Source: Shinella zoogloeoides
GTDB taxonomy: Bacteria; Pseudomonadota; Alphaproteobacteria; Rhizobiales; Rhizobiaceae
Length of the DNA: 64,000 bases
Direction of reading: 5' to 3'
Assembly (NCBI RefSeq): GCF_020883495.1
Contig: NZ_CP086610.1
Coordinates: 2,151,501 to 2,215,500 of the forward strand
The notes beneath the pieces were generated by a model. The model did not search any database. It had not been told where the DNA came from and worked only from the letters and a program-made list of their open reading frames with translations. The position numbers were made by a program, and so were the translations under genes. This document shows positions 1-9,082 of this stretch, piece by piece. The first letter of the stretch is position 1; each line of letters begins with the position of its first letter.

Positions 1-699
1 AAGCTCGATCACCTCGCCGACCGCTACCCCTACCAGATGTCCGGCGGCCAGCAGCAGCGCGTGGCGCTCGCCCGCGCGCTCGCCCCCAAGCCGCAGGTCC
101 TCCTCCTCGACGAACCGCTCTCGGCCCTCGACGCCAAGATCCGCGTATCGCTGCGCGAGGAAATCCGCATGATCCAGCAGCAGCTCGGCATCACCACGGT
201 CTTCGTCACGCACGACCAGGAAGAGGCGCTGTCGATCTCCGACCGCATCGTCGTCATGAATGCTGGCAAGGCCGACCAGATCGGCACGCCCGCCGACATC
301 TACAACCGCCCCGCCACCCGCTTCGTCGCCGGCTTCGTCGGCACGCTGAACCTCATCGAGGCCAAAGTGGTCGATGCCGCTTCCAACCGCGTGACGATCG
401 GCGACCAGGGCGTGACGCTGCGCGAATCGCTCGGCAATGCGAAGGCCGGCGACACGGTTTCGCTGGCGCTGCGCCCCGAGGCCGGCTCCATCGCCGCCGA
501 CGCCAAGGGCGACACGGCGCTTTCCGGCGAGGTCGTCTCGTCGAACTTCCTCGGCTCCGTCATCCGCACGCGCATGAAGGTCGGCGGCAGCGTCATTTCC
601 TTCGACATGTTCAACAGCCCCGGCCTCGTGCCGCCGGCCGTCGGAGAAACGGTCACGCTGCGCTTCACCGCCGGCGATCTTCTCGTCATCCACGACTGA
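1..699 (+). CDS. ABC transporter ATP-binding protein, C-terminal part (5' end outside window)
   Basis: The reading frame is open from the first base, so this is the C-terminal part of a longer gene. Visible are the ABC signature MSGGQQQR (residues 13-20 of the fragment), Walker B LLLDEP followed by the D-loop SALD, and the switch histidine in [11 protein letters not shown]-terminal TOBE-type region with the motif LRPE follows. This is the PotA/FbpC/UgpC class of importer ATPases, which power uptake of small solutes such as polyamines, iron or phosphonates. The substrate cannot be read from the fragment, and the partner genes lie to the left of the window. A riboswitch on the same strand follows about 100 bases downstream, so this gene ends its own unit. 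Confidence 0.9.
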   Translation, partial: KLDHLADRYPYQMSGGQQQRVALARALAPKPQVLLLDEPLSALDAKIRVSLREEIRMIQQQLGITTVFVTHDQEEALSISDRIVVMNAGKADQIGTPADIYNRPATRFVAGFVGTLNLIEAKVVDAASNRVTIGDQGVTLRESLGNAKAGDTVSLALRPEAGSIAADAKGDTALSGEVVSSNFLGSVIRTRMKVGGSVISFDMFNSPGLVPPAVGETVTLRFTAGDLLVIHD

Positions 700-803
700 A
701 CCGTTCCAGACCTTGCGAGAGGTTTGGAAAAATCTGTCGTGAATTCTCTCTTTTGCGTCGCCCGCGGATTTGATCCGCGGGCGATTGCCGTTTAGTCTCC
801 CAT

Positions 804-1515
<712 letters not shown>

Positions 1516-1583
1516 ATCGATAGGTGAGCGGCCGGAATCGATCCGCAAGGACGAGGCCACAACCTCTTGAAAAGACTCCTGGA

Positions 1584-1605
1584 AGCCCGGCAGCGATGCC
1601 GGGCT
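1584..1605 (+). terminator. Intrinsic terminator after ribH2
   Basis: A perfect 9-bp stem (AGCCCGGCA / TGCCGGGCT) with a GCGA loop is followed by TTTCGCCGTTT on the plus strand. It lies between ribH2 and the convergent LuxR gene ending at 1615, so it may serve both directions. Confidence 0.8.
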
Positions 1606-1614
1606 TTCGCCGTT

Positions 1615-2412
1615 TCAGGCCTGCAGGTTCTTCAGGTAGATCGACAGCAATTGTATCTGCGAGGAGATGCCGAGCTTGCGGTACACATTGCGCCGATGCA
1701 CCTTCACCGTGCCCGTCGAGATATCGAGCCGCAGCCCGATCGATTCCGAGGAATGCCCCTGCAGCACCAGCTCGATGATCGAGGCTTCGCGGTCGGTGAG
1801 GTTGAGCTTGCGCCAGACCTTGTCCGCCGCGCTCACCGGCTCGTTGCGCCGGCCGCGCCCCTGCCCCGTCTCGGCAAAACGCTCGGCAAGGCCGCTCCAG
1901 GCGCGGCGCACGAAGGCGGCGACGAAGGGTTCGGCATCGGTGAGCAGGCCGAATTCGCCGGCCGGGAAGACGCCCGTCTTCTCCCGCCGCATCAGCGAAA
2001 CCACCACCGTCACCCCGTCCTGCGTCGGCACGAAGAAGCCCAGCTCCTCGGCAAGCCGGGTCTGCGAATAGTAGCTGCGGTAATATTCGCTGGAGAAGAA
2101 ACGGTCCGGCGCAAGCTCGCGCATGCGCAGCACGCCCGAACGCCCGGCCCGCGCCGTGTGGTAGAACGGGTCGAGGAGATACGGCCCCGCCTGATAGAGG
2201 CTGACGAAGACATTGTAGTCGTCCGCATCGAAGGTGCTGAACAGGTCGATGGGCCGCGCCTTGTCGCGGTAGGCGAAGACGACCATGCCGTCGAAGCGCA
2301 CCAGCGCGCGCATCATCGCCAGCAGGGTCTCGCCGGCCTGCCGGTCGGAGCGCTCCGTTTCCCCGGTCCAGTCGGCGAGCGCCCGGAAAAATGCCGTGAA
2401 ATCGACCCGCAT
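1615..2412 (-). CDS. LuxR-family transcriptional regulator
   Basis: This 265-residue DNA-binding protein has a C-terminal LuxR/FixJ helix-turn-helix: LTDREASIIELVLQGHSS, then SIGLRLDISTGTVKVHRRNV and YRKLGI. The N-terminal 180 residues form a domain I do not recognise; it has no autoinducer-domain signature that I can identify and no phospho-acceptor receiver pattern. The ATG at 2412 is preceded by GGGGAGCAACGCC, a good ribosome binding site; the frame stays open further upstream but without one. It is divergent from the polyamine-type ABC operon starting at 2605, so it is the natural candidate regulator of that transporter. Ligand unknown. Confidence 0.85.
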   Translation of the reverse strand: MRVDFTAFFRALADWTGETERSDRQAGETLLAMMRALVRFDGMVVFAYRDKARPIDLFSTFDADDYNVFVSLYQAGPYLLDPFYHTARAGRSGVLRMRELAPDRFFSSEYYRSYYSQTRLAEELGFFVPTQDGVTVVVSLMRREKTGVFPAGEFGLLTDAEPFVAAFVRRAWSGLAERFAETGQGRGRRNEPVSAADKVWRKLNLTDREASIIELVLQGHSSESIGLRLDISTGTVKVHRRNVYRKLGISSQIQLLSIYLKNLQA

Positions 2413-2494
2413 GGCGTTGCTCCCCGATTCCCGCGACGCCCCCTCATGTGCCGCCGCCGGGATATACTCCTTCCACAGTCGATTTACGGATAAA

Positions 2495-2517
2495 ATACCT
2501 CTCTCGGGGTATATACC
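2495..2517. promoter_or_regulatory. Candidate operator between LuxR gene and ABC operon
   Basis: The 192-base divergent intergenic region contains ATACC-N8-GGTAT (2495-2512), overlapping the perfect 10-bp palindrome GGTATATACC (2508-2517). An A/T-rich patch (TTTACGGATAAAATACC) lies beside it. A dimeric LuxR-type protein could bind here, but this is inferred from symmetry and position only. Confidence 0.35.
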
Positions 2518-2604
2518 AACCCGGCGGCGGCTGACTAGCATTCCGCTCGACGGTGGCTAAAGCGGCGCAAGATCGCTTCAACGCAACAACCGCAGGGAAC
2601 AGAC

Positions 2605-3678
2605 GTGACATCCGCCCCAACGAACGACATCGAGTTCCGTTCGGTGACCAAGCGCTATGGCGCGGTGACCGCGGTCTCAGACATAAACCTGACCGTGCCG
2701 AAAGGCGCGTTCGTCGCCCTGCTCGGCCCCTCCGGCTGCGGCAAGACGACCTGCCTTCGCATGATCGGCGGCTTCGAGCAGCCGAGCGAGGGCGAGGTGC
2801 TGATCGCCGGCAAGGTGGCCAATGGCGTGCCGGCCTATCGCCGACCGGTCAACATGGTCTTCCAGCAATATGCGCTCTTCCCGCATTTCGACGTGGAGAA
2901 GAACGTCGCCTATGGCCTCAAGCAGCTTCGCCCGAAGCTGCCGGCGGCGGAGATATCCCGCCGCGTCGGCGAGGCGCTGGAGATGGTGCGCCTTTCGGGC
3001 TTCGCCAAGCGCCGCATCCATGAAATGTCCGGCGGCCAGCAGCAGCGCGTGGCGCTCGCCCGCGCACTCGTCAACAAGCCGTCCGTGCTTCTTCTCGACG
3101 AGCCGCTGGCGGCCCTCGACAAGAAGCTGCGCACCGCCATGCAGATCGAGTTGCAGACGCTCCAGCGCGATCTCGGCATCACCTTCGTGCTCGTCACCCA
3201 CGACCAGGAGGAGGCGCTGTCGATGAGCGACCTCGTCTGCGTGATGAGCGCCGGCCGCATCCGCCAGCTTGCGACGCCGCAGGAGGTCTACGACCGTCCC
3301 GCCGATCTCTTCGTCGCCGATTTCGTCGGCAAGACGAACCGCTTCGACGGCACGCTGGAGGCCGGCGGCACCGTGCGGCTCGGCAACGGCGCGGCCCTGC
3401 CCGCCCCGCGCGGCGATCTCAAACCGGGCGCCGTCACCGTGGCGCTGCGCCCGGAGGCGATCCGCCTTGCCCGTGGCGGCGCGGGAACGGCGACGCTGGA
3501 AGGCACCGTCACCCATCGCATCTTCCTCGGCTCGGCGGCAGAATATTCCATCGCCGTCGACGGCCTCGGCGACCTGCTCGTCACGGCCGAACGCCAGACG
3601 CAGAACGACCTCGTCGCGCCGGGCGAACGGGTCGCGATCAGCTTCGATCCCGGTACAGCGCATATCTTTCCAGCCTGA
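2605..3678 (+). CDS. Polyamine-type ABC transporter ATP-binding protein (PotA-like)
   Basis: This 357-residue ATPase would energise import through the two permeases at 5081 and 5947. Walker [10 protein letters not shown] (about residues 39-47), Q-loop [11 protein letters not shown], signature MSGGQQQR, Walker [13 protein letters not shown] and switch [12 protein letters not shown] are all intact. The TOBE-like C-terminal third carries the LRPEAIRLA motif. The start is a GTG at 2605 preceded by AGGGAACAGAC; no nearby ATG fits as well. It is the first gene of a five-gene unit (ATPase, binding protein, permease, permease, SDR). Family membership suggests polyamines or related cations; the actual substrate is unknown. 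Confidence 0.93.
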   Translation: MTSAPTNDIEFRSVTKRYGAVTAVSDINLTVPKGAFVALLGPSGCGKTTCLRMIGGFEQPSEGEVLIAGKVANGVPAYRRPVNMVFQQYALFPHFDVEKNVAYGLKQLRPKLPAAEISRRVGEALEMVRLSGFAKRRIHEMSGGQQQRVALARALVNKPSVLLLDEPLAALDKKLRTAMQIELQTLQRDLGITFVLVTHDQEEALSMSDLVCVMSAGRIRQLATPQEVYDRPADLFVADFVGKTNRFDGTLEAGGTVRLGNGAALPAPRGDLKPGAVTVALRPEAIRLARGGAGTATLEGTVTHRIFLGSAAEYSIAVDGLGDLLVTAERQTQNDLVAPGERVAISFDPGTAHIFPA

Positions 3679-3717
3679 GGGGAAACAGGCCCCAAACAAC
3701 AACAAGGGAACAGCGTC

Positions 3718-4884
3718 ATGTCGAAATGGTTCAGAGAGAATGCCCCGATCAGCGCCCGTGAACTGACGGACGAATTCCAGCGGCTGAAGCGCGGTTCGGT
3801 CACGCGCCGCCACTTCCTCGGGGTCTCCGGCCTCGGCCTTGCCGCCGCCGTCCTCGCCCGCCAGCCCGGCCTCTTCAATTCCGCGGCCTATGCGCAGCAG
3901 GAAGACCTCGGCACCTCCATGTCGCTCGCCACCTGGCCGAACTACCACGACCCGGCGACCTTCGAAGCCTTCACGGCCAAGACGGGCGTCGCCGTCGAGG
4001 TCAACGTCTTCGGTTCGAACGAGGAGATGCTGGCCAAGCTCCAGGCCGGCGGTACCGGCTGGGACCTGTTCGTGCCCACCAACTACACGATCTCCACCTA
4101 TGCCGGCCTCGGCCTGATCGATCCGCTCGACCTGTCCAAGGTGCCGAATTTCGACCCCAAGACCCAGAACACCCGCTTCACCAACGAAGGCACGGTGGAC
4201 GGCAAGGTCTATGCGCTGCCGAAGAACTGGGGCACGACGGGCATCGCCTTCAACTCCGACAAGGTCAAGTCGAAGGTCACGAGCTGGAAGGAGTTCTTCG
4301 AGGTCGCCATGACCGAGGCCGACGGCCGCGCCATGGTGCATGACTACCAGCTCACCACCATCGGCAACGCCCTCGTCTCGCTCGGCTTCTCCTTCAACTC
4401 GATCAAGCCCGAGGAACTCGCCAAGGCCGAGGAACTGCTGATCAAGGTCAAGCCGCACCTCTACGCCATCAACAGCGACTACCAGCCCTCCATGCGCTCC
4501 ACCGATGCCTGGATGACCATGTGCTGGACGAACGACGGCGCGCAGCTCAACCGCGACATGCCGGAAATCCAGTTCACGCTCGGCACCGACGGCGGCGAGA
4601 TCTGGTCGGACTTCTACGCCGTGCCGACCAGCGCCACCAACAAGCCGGCCGGCTATGCCCTGCTCAACTTCCTGATGGACCCGCAGAATGCGGTGAAGGA
4701 GCACATCGCCAACGGCGCGCCGACCACCGACAGCCGCGTCTTCGCCCTGCTGCCGGCCGAGATCACCAGCAACAGGATCGTCTATCCGGAAGAAGCCGCG
4801 CTGACGCCGCTGGAATTCGGCGCAGCGGTGACGCTGACCGACCCGGCTCGCGCGGAACTGATGGCGCGCTTCAAGTCGGCCTGA
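3718..4884 (+). CDS. Periplasmic substrate-binding protein, PotD family, Tat signal
   Basis: The 388-residue solute-binding protein belongs to the spermidine/putrescine-binding (SBP family 1/8) group. The N-terminus carries a long n-region, the twin-arginine motif TRRHFLGVSG (about residues 28-37), a hydrophobic stretch and a probable cleavage site after AYA, which indicates Tat export after folding. The mature part shows family segments: LATWPNYHDP, WDLFVPTNYTI, ALPKNWGTTGIAFNSD. It captures the ligand and delivers it to the permeases encoded after the repeat element at 4894-5046. Ligand-contact residues cannot be assigned with certainty. Confidence 0.92.
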   Translation: MSKWFRENAPISARELTDEFQRLKRGSVTRRHFLGVSGLGLAAAVLARQPGLFNSAAYAQQEDLGTSMSLATWPNYHDPATFEAFTAKTGVAVEVNVFGSNEEMLAKLQAGGTGWDLFVPTNYTISTYAGLGLIDPLDLSKVPNFDPKTQNTRFTNEGTVDGKVYALPKNWGTTGIAFNSDKVKSKVTSWKEFFEVAMTEADGRAMVHDYQLTTIGNALVSLGFSFNSIKPEELAKAEELLIKVKPHLYAINSDYQPSMRSTDAWMTMCWTNDGAQLNRDMPEIQFTLGTDGGEIWSDFYAVPTSATNKPAGYALLNFLMDPQNAVKEHIANGAPTTDSRVFALLPAEITSNRIVYPEEAALTPLEFGAAVTLTDPARAELMARFKSA

Positions 4885-4893
4885 CGGTCAACG

Positions 4894-5046
4894 CCCCTCA
4901 TCCGGCTGCCGCCACCTTCTCCCCGCAAGCGGGGAGAAGGGACCCGGAGTATCGTCATCTTTCCCTTTCCAATGGGGCAAGGCGCAGCCACGCATATCCT
5001 TCTCCCCGCTTGCGGGGAGAAGGTGGCCGGCAGGCCGGATGAGGGG
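4894..5046. repeat. RIME-like double palindrome element, copy 1
   Basis: Two mirror-image halves flank a spacer of about 57 bases. The left half begins CCCCTCATCCGGC and ends in the hairpin CCTTCTCCCCGC-AAGC-GGGGAGAAGG (4915-4940). The right half has the same hairpin (4998-5023) and then the complementary tail ending GGATGAGGGG. The two halves can also pair with each other over their full length. It sits inside the ABC operon, between the binding-protein gene and the first permease gene. It resembles the Rhizobium-specific intergenic mosaic elements, from memory of that family rather than alignment. Confidence 0.85.
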
Positions 5047-5080
5047 CGACCCTCACAGTATTCGCAACAGGACCAACGCA

Positions 5081-5947
5081 ATGCCCCTGACGACGACGGC
5101 AAAGAAACGGCTGGTGACGGCGGCGCTGCTTGCGCCGGCCTCCGTATGGCTGTTCGTCTTCCTCGTGCTGCCCTTCATCGCCATGATGGTCTTCTCCGTC
5201 GGCGAGCGCGGACCGGCGGGCGGCTATCAGGCGGCCTTCACCTTCGCGCAATACGCCAACCTGCCGGCCCGCGCCGCCGCCTACTGGAACACGCTGATGC
5301 TCGCGCCGGCCGGCGCCTTCCTCTGCCTGCTGGTGGCCTATCCCACGGCCTATTACCTCGCCGTCAAGGCCGCGCCGCGCCACCGGCTGCTGCTGGTCTC
5401 GCTGGTCGTCGTGCCGTTCTGGACGAGCCTTCTCGTGCGTACCTATGCCTGGATGTTCATCCTCGGCTCGCGCGGCATCCCGAGCCTCCTCGACATGATC
5501 GGCATCGAAGACGTGCGCCTGCTCAACACGCCGGGCGCGGTTCTGCTCGGCATCGTCTACGGCTATCTGCCGCTGATGATCATGCCGATCTATGTCAGCC
5601 TCGAAAAGCTCGACCGCCGCCTGCTGGAAGCCTCGGCCGACCTCGGCGCGAAGCCGGCCTCCACCTTCTTCTCCGTCACCCTGCCGCTCTCCCTGCCGGG
5701 GGTCATGACGGGCGTCGCGCTCGTCACGATCCTGCTGCTCGGCGAATATCTCATTCCGCAGCTTCTCGGCGGCGGCAAGGTCTTCTTCATCGGCAACGCG
5801 CTGGTCGACCTCTTCCTGCAATCGCGCAACTGGCCCTTCGGCTCGGCCATCGCCGTCACGCTGGTCGCCATCGTCGTCGTGGTGCTGACGGTCGCCATGC
5901 GCATCGCCTGGAAAGTCTCCGGCACGAGACAGGTGGACCTCGTCTGA
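5081..5947 (+). CDS. ABC transporter permease (PotB-like)
   Basis: The 288-residue inner-membrane protein has about six hydrophobic segments, beginning with LVTAALLAPASVWLFVFLVL. The EAA-type cytoplasmic loop that docks the ATPase is seen as EASADLGAKPASTFFSVTLP (about residues 186-205). It forms the channel together with the next permease. The ATG at 5081 is chosen over one 14 codons upstream (5039), because the latter would place coding sequence inside the repeat element and a CAGGA site precedes 5081. Its stop overlaps the next start as ATGA. Confidence 0.92.
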   Translation: MPLTTTAKKRLVTAALLAPASVWLFVFLVLPFIAMMVFSVGERGPAGGYQAAFTFAQYANLPARAAAYWNTLMLAPAGAFLCLLVAYPTAYYLAVKAAPRHRLLLVSLVVVPFWTSLLVRTYAWMFILGSRGIPSLLDMIGIEDVRLLNTPGAVLLGIVYGYLPLMIMPIYVSLEKLDRRLLEASADLGAKPASTFFSVTLPLSLPGVMTGVALVTILLLGEYLIPQLLGGGKVFFIGNALVDLFLQSRNWPFGSAIAVTLVAIVVVVLTVAMRIAWKVSGTRQVDLV

Positions 5948-6771
5948 TGCGCGCGCTGATAACCTCCGTCTACCTGTTCCTCTATGCGCCCATCGCGCTG
6001 GTCGTGCTGTTCTCGTTCAATGCGGGGCGCAGCGCCAGCGAGTTCACCGGCTTCTCGACGCAATGGTACGGCAAGGCGCTCGCCAATCCGTTCCTCGTCA
6101 CGGCGCTGCAGAACAGCCTGATCATCGCCCTGACCAGCGCCACGCTCGCCGCCGTCTTCGGCACCATGGCCGCCCTCGGCCTCGAACGGCTCGGCAGCCG
6201 CGCCCGCCTCCTCTTCGACGGCCTGCTTGCCGCCGCCATCGTCGTGCCGGGCGTCGTCATCGGCATCGCGACGCTGGTGGCGCTGGTCGCCGTCTTCGGT
6301 GCGGTCAATCCCGCCATCGCCGCCCTCTGGCCGGGCGACAAGCCGCCGCAGCTCGGCCTCGGCTACGGCTCGATCATCGCCGCGCACGGCCTCTTCACGA
6401 TGGCGCTCGTGACGATGATCGTGAAGGCGCGCATCGCCACGCTCGGGCGCGATATCGTCGAGGCCTCGGCAGACCTCTACGCCACGCCCCTCACCACCTT
6501 CCGCGATATCGTGCTGCCGCAGATATTGCCCTCGGTGCTGGCCGGCTTCCTGCTCGCCTTCACCTTCTCCTTCGACGATTTCATCGTCGCCTTCTTCGTC
6601 GCCGGCTCCAAGACGACGCTGCCGATCTACGTCTTCGCCTCGATCCGCCGCGGCGTGACGCCGGAGGTCAACGCCATCGCCACCATGGTTCTGGTCGCCT
6701 CGCTCTTCCTCATCCTCGTCGCCCGCATCCTCATGCGGGAAAAGACGAAAAAATCGCCTGCCGGAGAATGA
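5947..6771 (+). CDS. ABC transporter permease (PotC-like)
   Basis: This is the second 274-residue permease of the 2605-6771 importer. It starts with an ATG overlapping the previous stop codon, which points to translational coupling. Hydrophobic segments start at residue 4 (LITSVYLFLYAPIALVVLFS). The EAA loop appears as EASADLYATPLTTFRDIVLP, and the signature FDDFIVAFFVAG follows, typical of PotC/YdcV-like permeases. It pairs with the product of 5081 in the inner membrane. Confidence 0.93.
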   Translation: MRALITSVYLFLYAPIALVVLFSFNAGRSASEFTGFSTQWYGKALANPFLVTALQNSLIIALTSATLAAVFGTMAALGLERLGSRARLLFDGLLAAAIVVPGVVIGIATLVALVAVFGAVNPAIAALWPGDKPPQLGLGYGSIIAAHGLFTMALVTMIVKARIATLGRDIVEASADLYATPLTTFRDIVLPQILPSVLAGFLLAFTFSFDDFIVAFFVAGSKTTLPIYVFASIRRGVTPEVNAIATMVLVASLFLILVARILMREKTKKSPAGE

Positions 6772-6772
6772 A

Positions 6773-7534
6773 ATGATCCTGAAGAACCGTGTCGCCATCG
6801 TCACAGGGGCAGGCTCCGGCATCGGCCGGGCCGGTGCGCGCATCATGGCCCGCGAGGGCGCGACCGTCTGCGTCGCCGACCGCGACGAGGCCCGGGCCGG
6901 TGAGACGGTCGATCTCATCCGCGCCGATGGCGGCACCGCCGAGGCAGTCGTCCTCGACGTCACCGACGACGTGGAGCTGAAGGTGGCGATTGCTGGCGTG
7001 CTTTCCCGCCACGGCCGCATCGACATCCTGCACAATCATGCGGGCGCGCAGGTCGCCGGCGATCTCGAAGACGTATCCCTCGACGGCCTCGACCTTTCCT
7101 GGAACCTCAATGTGCGCGCCCACCTCATGGCCGCACGCCTCGTCATGCCCGCCATGAAGGCGCAGGGAAAAGGCGTCATCCTCAACACCTCCTCCTCCTC
7201 CGGCGTGCTCTACGACCGCGAGATGATCGCCTATACGACCACCAAGCACGCCGTCATCGCCATGACGAAGCAGATCGCCGGCGACTACGCCCGCCACGGC
7301 ATCCGCGTCAACGCACTCTGCCCCGGCTGGGTCGACACGCCCTTCAACGCCCCCTTCATCGACCAGATGGGCGGGCGCGGGGCCATCGAGGGCTATATAA
7401 GGGAAAAGGTGCCCATGGGCCGCTGGGCGGATGTGGAGGAGATCGCCGAGCCGATCCTCTTCCTCGTTTCCGACCGGTCAAGCTACATGACCGGCCAGAT
7501 TCTCGTGGTCGACGGCGGCGAAACCGTCGTCTAG
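6773..7534 (+). CDS. SDR-family NAD(P)-dependent oxidoreductase
   Basis: A classical short-chain dehydrogenase/reductase of 253 residues. The Rossmann motif TGAGSGIG (about residues 11-18), an NHAG variant of the usual NNAG, the catalytic serine region (NTSSSSGVL) and the YTTTK catalytic pair (Tyr and Lys four apart) are present, and the C-terminus ends LVVDGGETVV. It should oxidise or reduce a hydroxyl/keto group on a small substrate in the cytoplasm. The start lies one base after the permease stop, so it is co-transcribed with the importer and probably acts on the imported compound or its product. The exact substrate is not predictable. Confidence 0.92.
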   Translation: MILKNRVAIVTGAGSGIGRAGARIMAREGATVCVADRDEARAGETVDLIRADGGTAEAVVLDVTDDVELKVAIAGVLSRHGRIDILHNHAGAQVAGDLEDVSLDGLDLSWNLNVRAHLMAARLVMPAMKAQGKGVILNTSSSSGVLYDREMIAYTTTKHAVIAMTKQIAGDYARHGIRVNALCPGWVDTPFNAPFIDQMGGRGAIEGYIREKVPMGRWADVEEIAEPILFLVSDRSSYMTGQILVVDGGETVV

Positions 7535-7589
7535 TTCTGCTCAGCGCAATTCCGGCCGCAAAACCGCATTACACTTTTGCTAGAATTGC

Positions 7590-8303
7590 TCAGACCGACT
7601 CCAGCCCGCCCTGATGCACGACGATGCGCGCGTGATAGGGCACGCGCTTGTAGAGATCGAGCACATCCTGGTTGATGAGGCGGACGCAGCCCGACGACGT
7701 CGCCTTGCCGATGGACTTCCAGTCCGGCGAGCCGTGCAGGCGATAAAGCGTATCCTTGCCGCCCTGGTGGATATATAGAGCGCGCGCGCCGAGCGGGTTC
7801 TTGATGCCCGGCTCCATGCCGCCGTTCTCGACCGAGTATTTCGCAAGGCTCGGCTGGCGCTTGATCATGTCGGCCGGCACCTTCCAGCGCGGCCAGGGCT
7901 GACGCCACTGGATCACGCCCTCGCCTTCCCAGGCAAAGCCGTCGCGGCCGATGCCGACGCCGTAGCGCATCGCCGTGCCGCCCGGCTCCACCACATAGAG
8001 GAAGCGCGAGGCCGTATCGACGACCACCGTGCCCGCCGGCTCGCCGGTCGGGTCCGTCACGCGCTGGCGGTAATATTTCGGGTCGATCTCCTGATAGGGG
8101 ATAGCCGGGATGACATGGCCGCCATCCTCGACGGCGGCGTAGCGCGCCGCCAGCTCCTCGACCGTCGCCGGCACGATGGGATAGCTGACCTTCTGAGGGA
8201 TGGGGGCATTCTTGACCGACGTTTCCGTGGTTGCGCATCCCGCAAGCGTCGCGGCAGCACCGAGGAGGAAAGCTCTGCGCGACAATGTGCACACCGTAGG
8301 CAT
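7590..8303 (-). CDS. L,D-transpeptidase lipoprotein (YkuD domain)
   Basis: The product is a 237-residue envelope enzyme expected to form 3-3 peptidoglycan cross-links or to attach proteins to peptidoglycan. The N-terminus has an SRRAFLLGAAATLAGC signal: twin arginines followed by a lipobox with Cys at about residue 22, so a Tat-exported lipoprotein is likely. The YkuD catalytic motif is intact: LHGSPDW, then SSGCVRLINQDV with the nucleophilic Cys and its Arg. The ATG at 8303 is chosen because it directly precedes the signal peptide. It is a monocistronic gene, convergent with the SDR. Confidence 0.93.
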   Translation of the reverse strand: MPTVCTLSRRAFLLGAAATLAGCATTETSVKNAPIPQKVSYPIVPATVEELAARYAAVEDGGHVIPAIPYQEIDPKYYRQRVTDPTGEPAGTVVVDTASRFLYVVEPGGTAMRYGVGIGRDGFAWEGEGVIQWRQPWPRWKVPADMIKRQPSLAKYSVENGGMEPGIKNPLGARALYIHQGGKDTLYRLHGSPDWKSIGKATSSGCVRLINQDVLDLYKRVPYHARIVVHQGGLESV

Positions 8304-8466
8304 TCTCGAAACATACTCCAGTGAAAGAACGGATTGAGGCCGATGGCTAGCCAAAGCCGGAAGGGGCTGGCAAGAAGCGAGGGCATCACATCTTCGGCAT
8401 CCACCGCTCGTTCCTTGCGAGCGATGCAAAGCGGCCACGCCCGAACCACATCGAGGAAGGAACACG

Positions 8467-9066
8467 ATGGCGCCTGTGGAAATCGACCTCACCCATGTCC
8501 GTGAATTCCCCGATCAGCAAAGCTTCCATCGCTGGCTCTCGGAAAACCACGCCGTGGCGCCGGAGGTCTGGATCAAGGTGCACAAGCGCAGCTCCGGTCT
8601 CAAGTCCATCAATCCCGAAGAAGCGATAGAGGTCGTGCTGTGCTGGGGCTGGATCGACGGCATCCGCAAGGGGCTGGACGAGAAGAGCTTTTTCCAGCGC
8701 TACAGCCCGCGTGGGCGAAAAAGCGTCTGGAGCAAGAAGAACGTCGAGACGGTCGGCCGGCTGATCGCCGATGGCCGCATGACGGAGCACGGCCTGAAAC
8801 AGGTGGAGGCCGCAAAGGCGGACGGCCGCTGGGACAAGGCCTATGGCAGCGGCAAGGACCTTAAGATACCGCCGGACCTGCAAGCCGCCATAGACGCGGA
8901 GCCGGCCGCCGCCGAAATGCTCGGCAGGCTGACGGAGCAGAACCGCTTCGCCCTCGCCTTCCGCATCCACAATCTGAAGACGGACGCGGCGCGCAGGCGG
9001 AAGATCGAGACCTTCGTGGAAATGTTGAAAAAGGGCGAGACGATCTACCCGCAGAAGCGGAAATAG
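8467..9066 (+). CDS. YdeI/OmpD-associated family protein
   Basis: A 199-residue cytoplasmic protein with the family hallmarks FHRWLSENH, EVWIKVHKR, EAIEVVLCWGWIDGIRKG, RYSPRGRKSVWSKKN and a basic C-terminus ending PQKRK. Members of this family (YdeI/BOF-like, bacteriocin-protection) are widespread but biochemically poorly defined. No signal peptide or membrane segment is seen. It is divergent from the L,D-transpeptidase gene, with a 163-base intergenic region that holds the promoters of both. Assignment to the family is firm; function is unknown. Confidence 0.9.
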   Translation: MAPVEIDLTHVREFPDQQSFHRWLSENHAVAPEVWIKVHKRSSGLKSINPEEAIEVVLCWGWIDGIRKGLDEKSFFQRYSPRGRKSVWSKKNVETVGRLIADGRMTEHGLKQVEAAKADGRWDKAYGSGKDLKIPPDLQAAIDAEPAAAEMLGRLTEQNRFALAFRIHNLKTDAARRRKIETFVEMLKKGETIYPQKRK

Positions 9067-9082
9067 ACCGTCTCCCGCCCAA

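Noticed and set aside
2677..4704. A 675-residue open frame on the minus strand
   Set aside because: It is antisense to the ATPase and binding-protein genes, is arginine/glutamate/histidine-rich, and has no recognisable motif. Long antisense frames are usual at this GC content.
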